Assembly: GCA_002049455.2 (NCBI GenBank)
Contig: KV919006.1
Location: 1 to 64,000 of the forward strand
DNA length: 64,000 nt
Direction: 5' to 3'
Origin: Porphyra umbilicalis
Lineage: Eukaryota; Rhodophyta; Bangiophyceae; Bangiales; Bangiaceae
The notes under the pieces are model-generated. The model ran no database searches. It saw only the letters and a program-made list of their open reading frames with translations, and was not told where the DNA came from. Of this stretch, positions 42,792 to 52,539 are shown one piece after another. The translations under genes and the position numbers were made by a program. Position 1 is the stretch's first letter; the number at the start of each line of letters is the position of its first letter.

Positions 42792-44462
42792 GTGACGCGT
42801 CACCGGGTGCATTGGCTTGTCGTGAGCGTGCACGCGGGAGCGCGATGGGCTGGGAACGCCAGTGGCGGGATGCACCAACAGCGGATCACGCGTGATCCAC
42901 GCCACAACACAGTGATGGGGCGCTACGCGGATGTGCTGGGGCACCTCTCCACCCACGGGCCTGCGCGGGAGACGATTGCCCCTGCTGTCAAGGGCTTTTT
43001 GGAAGCTGCAAAAGAGCTGCAGCGGCACCTGTTACCCCTCAACGGCAGCGTGCACGCCGGCGTGAGCCGCATCATCACGCAGCAGAACGACTCGGCCAAC
43101 ACCCTGATCCAGTGGATCTCCATCTGCGACCGTGTCGGTCTCTTCAACGTGGAGGACGACCACGTTTCCCGCCATATCGACGCCGCCCTCCGGTACGCAT
43201 GGCGGAAGGAGGAGGCGGATGCAATGATTGCGGCGACTGGGGGAGCAGCTGATCGTTTGCTTGTCGTGCGAGATGCACTGCGAGCGTTGCGTGCCAGTGG
43301 TGGGTACGTCGGGGACGGCGGTGTTGAAGGTGCGGGTACTGGCAGCAACGACGGCGGTGCGGGGAGCAGAGAAGGCAGTGGCCTGCCAGGGTCGAGCGCA
43401 CTGCCCCATTTGAAATTCGTGGACGCGTCCACACTGACTATCTCCTCAACACGCCCCCCTCTGTGTGAGCCACGCCCCTGTGTCGTTGGTGTTGTCAAGA
43501 CCGTTGTTGACCTCGTCGCCGCGTCGGAGAACCCGGCCGTGCAGTGCCGTGAGATCGTGGTCCGGGTCTTCGAGTCGTTCCAACAGCACGTGATCGGCCG
43601 CACTGCACTGACGCGCGGCGCATCTGCCGTGCGCACCGCCTGCAACGGCGGCGCCCCTGCTGCTGAAGTTGCTGCTGCTGGTGCCTTGGTGGGAGTGACG
43701 ATACCTGGCGCAGCGGGGCCGCCCAGAGGAGCAGCAGGCGCGGCTGCGGGTGGCGAGGGGGCTGCTCGTGCACCCTGTGTTGGCGTTGACTCCACCGGAG
43801 GGGCGGTGCCATTACTGCGCGACGGAAATGGCCATAGCAACAACGGGCAAGGCGACGGGCAAGTCGCCAGGAAAGGTGACGACAAGGATGGCCAAGACAG
43901 CGGCGACGGGAATGGAGACGGCGGTGACGGGCACGGTGACGGCGGCGGCGGCGGCGGCGGCGGGCGTAGCCCCCAGCAGCCGCGTGCGGCACGCGCCGCA
44001 GCGGGCGGCGGGGGCGGCGGGGGCGGTGGCGGCAACGGGGGCGGTGGCGGCAGCGGGGGCGGTGGCGGCAGCGGGGGCGGTGGCAGCCGCCAGCAGCCAC
44101 GGGTGGCATACACCGCGGCGGAGGGGGGGGGGGACGGCAGCCGCCAGCAGCCGTGGGCGGCAGGCGCCGCGGCCGCGGGGGGTGCCGAGGAGCGGCAGCT
44201 GCCAGCGGCCGCGGCGGTGGTGGTGGTGGCGGCGGCGGTGGCAGTGGCCACGTCGGTGGCAGCAGCCAGCAGCCGTGGGCGGAGTGGCGGGGGCGAGCCT
44301 CGCGCAGCCGGGCGGCGCGCCGGGGCGCGCGCGCGCCCGCGCCAGGTGGCGGGGTCTGATGGCGGAAGATACCGGACGTACTCGTATGCCTCGCGGCATC
44401 AGGCGGTCGCTCGTTTAATGTGTACGCGGGACGGTGGACAAGAGCGCTCACAAGGATCATGA
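42792..44462 (+). CDS. hypothetical protein with helical N-half and Gly-rich tail, 556 aa
   Basis: Not recognised. Carried inside the TIR element. Residues 30-290 read like real protein with helical character (MGRYADVLGHLSTHG, AVKGFLEAAKELQRHLLPL, TLIQWISICDRVGLF, VVGVVKTVVDLVAASENPAVQCREIVVRVFESFQQHV). Residues 340-490 are Gly/Asp/Ser low complexity from GGCGGCAGCGGGGGC-type repeats, and the end is Ala/Arg-rich. The frame is absent from the shorter copy at 22.6-24.1 kb, so it is either lost there or was captured by this copy. An in-frame ATG at 42915 (MGRYADV) starts the better-looking part. Transposase motifs were not seen. Confidence 0.45.
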   Translation: MTRHRVHWLVVSVHAGARWAGNASGGMHQQRITRDPRHNTVMGRYADVLGHLSTHGPARETIAPAVKGFLEAAKELQRHLLPLNGSVHAGVSRIITQQNDSANTLIQWISICDRVGLFNVEDDHVSRHIDAALRYAWRKEEADAMIAATGGAADRLLVVRDALRALRASGGYVGDGGVEGAGTGSNDGGAGSREGSGLPGSSALPHLKFVDASTLTISSTRPPLCEPRPCVVGVVKTVVDLVAASENPAVQCREIVVRVFESFQQHVIGRTALTRGASAVRTACNGGAPAAEVAAAGALVGVTIPGAAGPPRGAAGAAAGGEGAARAPCVGVDSTGGAVPLLRDGNGHSNNGQGDGQVARKGDDKDGQDSGDGNGDGGDGHGDGGGGGGGGRSPQQPRAARAAAGGGGGGGGGGNGGGGGSGGGGGSGGGGSRQQPRVAYTAAEGGGDGSRQQPWAAGAAAAGGAEERQLPAAAAVVVVAAAVAVATSVAAASSRGRSGGGEPRAAGRRAGARARPRQVAGSDGGRYRTYSYASRHQAVARLMCTRDGGQERSQGS

Positions 44463-44689
44463 TCGACCGTCCGCCGTGACGGCATGGACGGGAGATCGCC
44501 TAGTTATTCGAAGAGGAGTGCATACCGCTGATCTAAATCCCGGTGAGATGCGACGTGGCACCCAGCTCGACAGCGGGGGGCCTGCGGCTGCGAAGCATCC
44601 GAGGAGCCTCGTGCAGCCTCAGCCGTGATCACCAGCGAAAATTCGCTAGTCTGTCGATTCCTTGGATTACTACATGGTCGACGCGCCCG

Positions 44690-46250
44690 CCGGCGACGCG
44701 GACGACGACGACGCCGCCGCCGCCGTCGCGGCCGCCGGGGCGCCCTCGAGCGCCGCCGCGCCGACGCGGGGACCGCCCGTGCCCCCCCCACCCCCCTGTG
44801 GGGCGTCGGGCACCACAACCTCTGTGGCGGCGGCCGCCGCCACCTCCACCGCCGCCGTCTCTGTGCCGTCCCCCTCAAGCCGCACCCCCCCGACGCACCG
44901 GGGCACGCCCGTGTCGGCGTTTTTACCCCCGTCGGCGGCGGTGACGCCCCGCTTGGCGGGCGTTACGCACAGCGCCGTGCCGCTTGTGCCGCCGGCGACG
45001 CGGGCGTTGGGCTTTAGCGAGTCGCCGCCAGCGTCGCCGGCGAAGGCGGCGCCGGCGCACCGCGCGCCATCGGCAGGGGGGGGGGGCGGGGGGGATCCCC
45101 GCCCGACGGGGGTGGGGGAAGCTCCCCGGGCTTTGACTTTGACGAGACGCCCGCGCCCTCGGGGGCGCCGCCGCCGGCGGGCCTGTCGGCGGCGCCGCCG
45201 CCCGTGGCGCCGACGCCCGGCGCGTCGGCACCGCCGTCGGCTGGGGCGGGCGGGGGCAGGGAGCCCCTCGCCTCCACCGCGTCGCTCGCCGTCGCCGCCG
45301 ACGCTGACGGCAGCGTCGGTGGCGACGGGCGGGGGGCGGCGGCGGCCGCCACACCCGCGACGCCCGCCGGCCCCGCGTCGCCGGGCTTCGATTTCGACAG
45401 CGAGACGCCCTTTCCCGCCTTGGCTCTTCCGCCGGCGGCGGCGGCGGTCGCCCCCGCGGCGGCGGCGGCGGCGCCGCCAACCTTGCCCGCGGCCAACGGC
45501 GCCGCGTCGCCCGCCGCAGCTGCAGCCCCGTAGCCGCCATTGCCCCGCGCCGCCGCCACCCCCGATGCCGCGTCGGCGGCCGCCGCCGATGGCGCCGCCA
45601 CCGTCGACGCCATGGACGGTGCCTCGGCGCGGCCGGCCGCCGTCGGGCAATGACGGGGCGACGGTGGCGGTGGCCGGCCGCAAGGTGGCGGCCTGCACCG
45701 GCGGTGGGGCGGCGGCGGGTGACGCCGCCCCCACACGTCCCCCTGAGCCCCCCTGGGGCCTGGGGGCAGCGGCCGCGTGCGGGGCGGCCGCGCGTCGACG
45801 CGGCCGCCGCGAACTGGTGGCCCGAGCGGCGGCGGCCCTCGCGGTCTCCCCGCCGGCGGCCGCCGTCGGCGCCGCCCGCCGACGCACGTGGCGCCAGACG
45901 CGGCAGAGGCACCGCGGGCGGGTGTGGGCGCAGCCGCACCAGCGGCCGACGCGCCCGCCGCGCCGCCGCCGCCGCCGAAGGCCGCCGCGGCGTCGCCCGA
46001 CGGGTCGGCGGCGCTGGCGGGGGGGCGGCCCGCACGGCGGCGGGCGCGGGCCGCCCCGCGGCGCCGTTGCCCGCGTCGCCGACGCTGCGGCGGCGGCTGC
46101 CCGTGGCCAAGGCGCCGCCGACGGCGGCGCAGGCGGCGGGCGGCGGCGGCGGCGGCGTTGGCGCGGCGGCCGACGGTGGCGGCGGCGGTGGCGGCGGCGG
46201 TGGCGGCGCGGCGGCAGACGGCGGCGGCGATCGACAATGTCATTTGACTA
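44690..46250. repeat. GC-rich core of the repeat element
   Basis: GCC/GGC-rich; the stretch at 45618-45745 is nearly the same as 23808-23935 of the short copy. All six frames give Ala/Pro/Arg/Gly low complexity, so the long frames here are not called as genes. Confidence 0.65.
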
Positions 46251-46483
46251 ATAAGGTTTGTCGCGTGTCAGTCATTGATTAGCACTAAATTGGATTAACA
46301 AATCTGCATGAGCCAAATAGTACTGAAACATATGCCCAAATTTAGATGTAAATATGTTCTGCAGATTATGCCTGAAACCAGACAAACCGGTTTGCTATCC
46401 GTTTGCTTGGGTGTCCCCTTAGATCCACCGAATGACTCTCTTTGTAGCCCCCGTTGGCGACTTCTTGGCGACACAGCTCCCGC

Positions 46484-46544
46484 CGGTGTCGCCTCGAAGT
46501 TACCAAGAAGTAACCCGTAAAAGCGAGTGTGCAGAACCGCCGAC
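46484..46544 (-). repeat. right terminal inverted repeat
   Basis: Pairs with 41732-41791. Read on the minus strand it starts GTCGGCGGTTCTGC. Confidence 0.85.
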
Positions 46545-46548
46545 GTTC

Positions 46549-47148
46549 TTGACAGCTCGAACCCCGTCGAGGCTCTTGCCCGCAACGATGATATCGTCCA
46601 CGTGGACGAGGATGTGAACGAGCCCATACACCGCGCGGCTTCACGAGTAGAGGCACGGGTCCACCTTGGACCAGACTGCCCCCATAGCCTTGAGCTCTTT
46701 GTCGAGCTTGAAGCGTCACAGACGCCCAGCCCGCTTTGTACCATACAGAGCTAGGTTGAGACGGAAGACCTCATGTGCGTTGCCCGGCTCGGTGCCGTCC
46801 GGAAGGTTGATGTACATCTCCTTGTCCATCTTGGCGTTGAGGAAAGCCGTCTTGACGTCCACGTGGTGAACCTGCCAGTCCTTGGCCGCGGCCACCGCAA
46901 AGAGTGCGCGTAATGTTGCCGAGATGGGCAATGGCGCCCATGTCTCGTCTAAATCACGCCCCGGCACTTGATTGAAGCCTTGCGCGACAAGGCGCGCATT
47001 GTACCTCGTCACGTTGCCTTTCGCATCGCGCTTGATGTCGTACACGTACCGAGTCTTGACAGCCTTGCGCTTGTTGTTGTTCTTGGTCTTGGACCAGGTA
47101 CCGAGCTTCATGTGCGCCAGGTACTCTTCCTTCTCTGCCGCCTTCCAT
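46549..47148 (-). pseudogene. copia reverse transcriptase, N-terminal half
   Basis: Minus strand: TRYVYDIKRDAKGNVTRYNARLV (split by the usual variations), RDLDETWAPLPISATLRAL, VHHVDVKTAFLNAKMDKEMYI (first catalytic Asp in VDVKTAFLN), then a frame change near 46725 (FKLDKELKAMGAVWSKVDPCLY), one stop, and HVDDIIVAGKS with the VDD catalytic pair at about 46585-46605. The TIR element cuts the gene straight after a Lys-Asn pair. Confidence 0.88.
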
Positions 47149-47153
47149 AGCGG

Positions 47154-49080
47154 CTAGTCCAAGCGAGCACGCGCCTCCTTCACGTTGGTCGGTGGCTTAA
47201 TCAGGTCCCAGGCAGACTTTGTACCACCAAAAGGCCCCGCTGCCACGTACGCCTTCGAGTTGCTCTCCCACCAGGTAATCTTTGGTGCCGGCTTGCGCTT
47301 TGACCGCCGGGGTGCTTGCGCCGCGTCTTCATCACTCTCCGTTGTGGAGTCAGGCAGCACTTGGTGCCCCTCTTGAGCCGCCGCATCCTCGTCGTCGTCA
47401 TCATCATCGCCGTCTTCCACGTCATGTACGGCCTCCTTGTCCGCGGCGCCGTCGCTCTCTGACGACTGCTGCCGAGCATACTCGTCCCCGTTGGGGACTT
47501 CGGCGTCCAGCATGTTAATCGCACCGTGCTCCTTGTCACCACCCGTCCACGCCATCAGGCGAAGACTGGCACTTGACCCGGAAGAAGGCATCTTGTTGAT
47601 GGTCTTTTTTTGGGATCTCCTCCATGAACACGTCTCGGCGCTCGAAGATCTTGTGTGAATCATCCTCGAGGATGCGGTAGGCCTTTCCGCCAACGGTGTA
47701 GCCAACAAAACGGCGAACTTCGGTCCTTCGTTCCAGCTTGCGCTGCTGCTGCTTGGGCTTGAGATCCCAGGCCCGGCTTCCCCAGACGCGAAATCCCTTC
47801 ACGTCGGGGCGATGCCCCGTGAGCGCCTCAAGGGGCGTCACATCTTTCCCGGCCTTGAGGGACCGGTTGAGCACGTGGATGAACCAGGAAGGCGCCTCAG
47901 CCCACAGCTCCTGTTCCGCACCGGCGTCCAGCAGTGCCGTGCGAACGCGCTCCATGATAGTGTGGTTGGAACGCTTCGCCTTGCCGTTCTGCTGCAATGA
48001 GTACGGCGCCGTCTTCTCCGAAGTGATGCCCTTGTTGTCATACCACGCCTTGAGGTCGTGGCTGACGTACTCCTTTGCGCCATCGTGGCGCACCCGCTTC
48101 ACTTTGAGCCCGGTGCGGGTCTAAAGCTGCGTAATGTGGGCGTTGATGACGTCCGGTACCATCCCCATACTCTTGATGGGCGTCGCCGTGGTGAAGCCAG
48201 TAGAGTCCTTCATCAGCGTCACAAAGTATACTGAACCGCCCAACGACTCCGTTAAGAGCCCAGCGACGTCGGTGTGAACCAACTCGCACCTGGTGCTGAT
48301 TGTAGTGTAGCAATAATGCGGGGAACGCGCCACCTTCCGTCAACACACGGGACGCACACCGTGCCAAGAATGCGCTTGGCGTCCGCCACCGAAGCTGGCA
48401 TCCCGTCGACCATCTCGACCACTCGCTTGAGGTTCTCGAAGCCCAAGTGGTGGAGCCTGCGGTGCCACAGCTCCGCCGCGCCATCCATGCGTGTTGAGGC
48501 GGCGCTTGCCGACGCCCTGACCGGCGTCACCTTGAGCACGTAGTTCTCGAAATCGGTGACCTAACCGATGACAGATGGGTTTCTCAGCACCCCGCTTGAG
48601 AGGACGGCCTCTGCATCCCTGAGGATGTAGCAAGTGTCTCCGACACACACCATCGCTCCGCCGCGGCGGTGGACCGCACGCACAGACAACAAGTTGTCCG
48701 TCAGGTCTGGCACAAGCATGGCCTCACCGATAACTATTCGTACCTTGGTATTGGCCGCCCCCACGTCCATGGAGACGTATCCGTGCCCCTTAATGACCGG
48801 CAGCCAGAGTGACCTTGGCCCCGCTCCCCGACGTCCTCACGGTGAAGCCCTTGTCCCCGGCGGCCTTATGGTTGGTCGCGCCGGAGTCCTGCACCCAGGT
48901 AGACATTCCACTGGGACTCCCGGGAGTCTTGTGCTCCCTGGCCTGGCCTGCCGACGCGGAGTAGGCCAATGCGGCACGGGGAGGTGCACCACCGCCCTTG
49001 CCACCATCCCGACGCCCGCCGCTTGGGTTCCTGTTGCCCTTGGCGTTGTCGACCTTCTTCTTGGGGCGGTCGCGCTTCAT
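47154..49080 (-). pseudogene. copia protease, integrase and linker
   Basis: Order on the minus strand: protease VQDSGATNH (about 48868, catalytic Asp intact), integrase zinc region (ELWHRRLHHLGF ... CVPCVDG), catalytic Asp in VHTDVAG (about 48275) and HDGAKEYVS (about 48075). The third catalytic residue is lost: QQNGKAKRSNHT has Lys where N-G-x-A-E-R has Glu. Stops lie near 48121, 48562 and 48800. The acidic linker (runs of Asp at 47390-47415) and SKRKPAPK basic patch sit before the reverse transcriptase. This copy cannot integrate itself. Confidence 0.88.
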
Positions 49081-49884
49081 ATGCCCCTAGTTGTCGCAGT
49101 AGTAGCGAACGACCACCTTTCTGTCCCACGGCTTCTTGGCAGCCGATGCCTCAAACGTTTGCGACTTGACGCCAGTCGTCGACGACGACCGCCCTCAGAG
49201 TCGTCGCTGCTCCACCGTGAGCAGCTTGGCGTTCACGTCGGCGAGGTTGCGCTTCCCGACCATGTTCTCCAGGACGGTCTTGATCATGTCTTACTCTGCA
49301 TGAAGACCCGACAGGATCTGCAGCACGAGTGTGTTCTCGTTCACCTGGTTGCGCAGCATGGAGAGTTCTTGGCGGAGGCCCTTGGCGCGCGACGTGTACT
49401 TGATGATGTTGTCGTCGCCGTCCTTCTTGAGGTTGCTCAGCTCGTGCATGAGCTGCAGCAGCCCTGCGCTGCTGCGCGCCTCAAAGATGTCCTTGCGCGC
49501 GTCCCACGCGTCTTTGGCCGTACTGACCGCCGTCACCGAATGGAGATGAACCAGCTTGACCGACCTCTGGATGGTCGCCAACGCCGACCCGTTCATGATG
49601 TCCCACGGGTCCGCCACCAAATTGCCCTTGGAATCACTCCCGGACGCGAAGCGGTCCGTCACGACCGCAGACCAGACCTTCTCCTTGATGAGCTGTGCAC
49701 GGCAGTACACGGCCCAGACCGTGTCATCGTCGTCCAGCTGCGCGAAGCGAGGGCCACCGCAGCGCCCGTACTCCGACATGACGATGACAACCGCGCCCCG
49801 AGGCGCGACGCTGTTGACGTGGAAGGCTAAGCCCGCCCGCCCGACGCCGGAACACACAGAGGCACAACGAGCGCCGTCCCGCAA
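49081..49884 (-). pseudogene. copia gag
   Basis: A UBN2-type capsid (WAVYCRAQLIKEKVW, ATIQRSVKLVHLHSVTAVSTAKDAWDAR, LLQLMHELSNLKK, LRQELSMLRNQVNENTLVLQIL) runs from about ATG 49779 (MSEYGRCGG) or upstream to a stop at 49291. The zinc knuckle after it is ruined: C-x2-C-x4-H-x4-C appears as RYYCDN-stop-GHMKRDR. Gag and pol share one frame. Confidence 0.82.
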
Positions 49885-49921
49885 ACGTTAGAGCGGAAGA
49901 CGACGATCACCACCAGCGACA

Positions 49922-49935
49922 CTGGGCCCATAACC
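49922..49935 (-). promoter_or_regulatory. half-tRNA-iMet primer binding site of copia
   Basis: Minus strand GGTTATGGGCCCAG directly follows the LTR end (TTTACA). It is the exact complement of the initiator-methionine tRNA anticodon stem-loop (CUGGGCCCAUAACC), the known primer arrangement of Drosophila copia, in which a tRNA cut in its anticodon loop primes reverse transcription. Confidence 0.88.
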
Positions 49936-50301
49936 TGTAAAGTCGATGATGTTGAGTAGGTGCGTTACTTTACTAGGCACGGCGTTCCCAGGCCTGCGAT
50001 GGTGTGCCTGATATCCCCCAAGGCCACCTCAGCCGCAGGGCCTTTCCAGGCACGCCCAATGGCGCGGCCGACAAGGCCCTCACGGCGCCTGCCAGGGCAG
50101 CTCCCGCACCTTCGGAGGGCGCCCACAGCCTCACAGTCAAGGCGCCGCTCCCCAAAAAAGTCTCCCTCGGAGCTCAGCCTTTAATGGGTTCCCCGCCGAA
50201 AGATCTACAAACAATTACATACAGTGTCACCACACAAATACAAAGACTTACGACGTACGCAAGGGCCAATTGTCCCTGAGAGACTGCGGAAGTACCCTTC
50301 A
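49936..50301 (-). repeat. copia 5' LTR
   Basis: Partner of 39601-39965. On the minus strand starts TGAAGGGTACTTCC and ends ACTTTACA. Confidence 0.85.
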
Positions 50302-50441
50302 AAGGATATTCTGCGCAAGTAGGGCTCCGATCAGGACCAGTGTATTCTTCTGCATGGACAGTGAGTACCAGAAGAATGCACGACTCCCCCTCGGATTCAG
50401 GACGAATAGGAGTATACTGCGCGGATAAATCAAAATCAACT

Positions 50442-51350
50442 TCACCCAAGAGAGCCCCTGGCTTGCATTTCCTCTTTACTGTAGCGCATGCGCTTGGCCG
50501 CTTTGACACCCATGTCCGGTCGCGGCTGGAGCGCGGGACGCTTCCCGCGTGAGGGCTTGTCGCCGCCGCCTTTGCCGTCGTCGCCGCCTTCAACGTCCCG
50601 CTGACCACCAATGCCGTAAAAGCGGTCGGCGACGGCGTCGGCGTCGGCCGCCGTCCCGATGAACTTGTCCATCTCTCTCAGCACACGCCACATCGGCATG
50701 CACGCGCACGTCACCACGTGCTTAGTCCGCTCCGCCCGTGCCTTTCCTTGCCGCTCGCAATCGTCGTCCGAGCACGCGTCCTGCCGCACGGCTTGGTACG
50801 CCGACATGCCCGAGAAGAGGCCTGCGGCGGGGCGCACAAGATCCTTTTCAGTCAGCTTCCCTTTCAGCTACTTCTTGTCGGACACCACCTCGAAGAAATG
50901 TGCGAAGCGTTGCTCGTCGGGCGCGATCTTGCGGTCAAAGAGCGTCTGCATGGTGCCGGCCGTGCGCTCGCTCCATCGGCTCTTCAGTTCACTGAGATTC
51001 AGGCTCTTAGAGATGCTCTTTACAGAGTCCTCCTTGATGGTGTCCCAGAGACCGTCTGTTGACCAGTCCGCGCCCGTGTTCGACCGCTGCGCCACAACCT
51101 TAAACGCCTGACAGATATAGACCTTCTCGTCTATCGTCCACACCTGTCCTTTGCCGCTTCCTGGGCCATTCTTCCTCGAGCCTGCGCTGCCCCCGCGGCG
51201 TGGACCGCCCCTAGCGCGGAACCCCTGGTGCTGCGGCGTCGGCAAACCGCCGGTGCTGGATGATGCGATGCTCCCGCCCGAAGACTGGTTCCACTCGCTC
51301 TCATCACCTCCGCCAGCCCCACCAAGGTCCGACATTGTTGGTTGCGGCAT
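50442..51350 (-). pseudogene. SANT/Myb-like DNA-binding protein with one in-frame stop
   Basis: The minus frame is open from 51710; ATG 51350 (MPQPTMSDLGG) is the better start because upstream residues are low complexity. A Gly/Ser-rich head with a basic patch precedes a SANT/Myb-like helical domain (VWTIDEKVYICQAF, TIKEDSVKSISKSLNLSELKSRWSER). A single TAG at 50868-50870 interrupts the frame; the coding character continues in the same frame (LRPAAGLFSG-like, VTCACMPMWRVLREMDKF) to a basic end PDMGVKAAKRMRYSKEEM, recalling the G-x-K-A-A-K segment of NAM-associated proteins that accompany such domains. Related proteins are common as companions of PIF/Harbinger-type transposases and as multicopy genes. 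Either a fresh pseudogene or an error in one base. Confidence 0.6.
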
Positions 51351-51858
51351 CGCTCCCCGTCGGGCGCCGGCTGCTCGCTTCTCACGAGCACGGGACGTCC
51401 CGCCTTGTATGACTCTGTGCCGCTGGGTGGCCAGCCGCCGACCAGGGCGCTGCTGTCGGGCGCCCCGCCAGCGCCAGCGCCAGCTTCTGCGCCACTTGCG
51501 CTGCCGCGGCACAACCAACGGGGCGGCCACCAATGTCTGCGCCACGAAGCCCGCCTCATAGGCGGAGCGCTGGTCCAAGGTAGCATGTTGGGCGCCAGAA
51601 GCAGCGGCTTCTCGATTATTGTACGGCACGCAACGGTCAGACAAGAGCGGAGGGTTGGGGGGAAGAGTCTTGACAGAGGCAAGCGCTTGTTTCACGCGAC
51701 ACGCGTGCAAGCGCTGGACGAGCTCCTACACACCATGACATTGCCCGTGGGCAACGCGTTGGCCCTTTGGCAACTGACAACTCGCAGGGCCACACGCAGC
51801 GGTTTCATTCAATCGTTTCAGACCGTTCGCCCGACAATGATGGGAATGCTTTTATTCT

Positions 51859-51958
51859 GTGGAACCCTGCAGGAGCTAGCCAGCCGACGGGCACTCCTTT
51901 CGTATAGATCATTGCATGAATGGTGCTCTGTGCATGAGGAGCACCCGTTCCCCCGTGT
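51859..51958. repeat. diverged direct repeat, copy A
   Basis: Matches 52439-52539 at about 75% (GTGGAAC-CTGCAGG, GCACTCCT-TCGTA, GTGCATGA-GAGCACC). Confidence 0.75.
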
Positions 51959-52029
51959 TTGTGAAGTAGTGGTGGCGTGGGTGGTGTGGCGCGAGAAGGG
52001 GTGGCGCAAACGAGGAGGCTCAGAGTGGG

Positions 52030-52260
52030 GTTGAGTAGCGCCGGCCCGGTGGGCTGGTGCAAGTGGGGTGGGTGGGGTGGGGTGTGGCGGGGTGCTGCGG
52101 GTGAAGTGTAGCGTGGTGGGGTGGCGCGGGTGTGGTGCCGCGGGGTGGGTTGGGGTGGCGCCGGTGGCGTGGAGTGGCGCGGGTGGCGTGGGGCGGCGCG
52201 GGTGGCACGGTTGGGGTGCGGTGTGGCTGGTTCAAGCGCTTGGGGTGAGGTGCAATAGGG
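52030..52260 (+). repeat. G/T-rich minisatellite
   Basis: Irregular GGGTGG/GGTGGC/GGGGTG units over about 200 bp with many G3-G4 runs on the plus strand, so G-quadruplexes are possible. Lies between the two direct repeats. Confidence 0.75.
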
Positions 52261-52438
52261 TGAAGTACGGTGCAGTGGGAGCCGTGGATGAAATGAAGTG
52301 CAAATTGCGGATGATGGCGCACTCGCGGCACTGTCCTTTGAACGGAAGTGCAGAATGTACGGCCGAGGAGATGAGCACGTCGCGGCATAGCGGGAACATC
52401 AATTACATCTTTTGGGTATGGCCCCGAGACCTTACTGT

Positions 52439-52539
52439 GTGGAACACTGCAGGCTCTAGCGATCCGACAGGCACTCCTGTCGTACAGAGCGCTGCATTAA
52501 CGGTGCTATGTGCATGAAGAGCACCTGTTCATTCGTGCT
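52439..52539. repeat. diverged direct repeat, copy B
   Basis: Partner of 51859-51958, same orientation, 580 bp away. Confidence 0.75.

Larger units (their letters stand above)
41967..46381 (+). repeat. GC-rich repeat element, long copy, inside the TIR element
   Basis: Its head (41967-42330), a core stretch (45620-45740) and its tail (46252-46381) match the short copy at 22564-24070. The long copy has about 2.9 kb more core, including the frame at 42792-44462. The ends show weak inverted similarity (TCAGGCGAGATC against TCAGGCATAATC), so it may be a second element nested in the TIR element rather than its interior. Confidence 0.7.
41732..46544. mobile_element. 4813-bp TIR DNA element inserted in copia reverse transcriptase
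   Basis: Left end GTCGGCGGTTCTGC (41732) and the reverse complement of the right end (46544) share about 60 bp of imperfect terminal inverted repeat (also GGTTACTT and GAGG-GCGACACCG). GTTC occurs directly at both sides (41728-41731 and 46545-46548), as expected for a 4-bp target duplication; if the outermost C is counted in the repeat, the duplication could be TT only. Deleting the element and one GTTC restores an open copia reading frame. Inside: a shared repeat segment (41967-46381), one substantial reading frame and a GC island. No transposase was recognised, so it is probably non-autonomous and its superfamily is unassigned. Confidence 0.85.
39601..50301 (-). mobile_element. Ty1/copia element, minus strand, with a DNA element inside
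   Basis: Two direct LTRs of 365-366 bp (39601-39965, 49936-50301), a half-tRNA-iMet primer site beside the 5' LTR, a polypurine tract (GGGGGGAGTG on the minus strand) just before the 3' LTR, and gag, protease, integrase, reverse transcriptase and RNase H in copia order. Without the 4813-bp insert the element is about 5.9 kb, normal for copia. The bases flanking the two LTRs (CATGC left, AAGGA right) do not match and lie in unrelated sequence (gypsy on the left, a SANT-gene region on the right), so the original insertion site has been rearranged or two copies recombined. Confidence 0.88.

Noticed and set aside
44662..46251. Plus frame of 529 codons and minus frames of about 400 codons
   Set aside because: GC-rich core of a repeat element; low-complexity in all frames, and partly repeated at 23.8 kb where frames differ.
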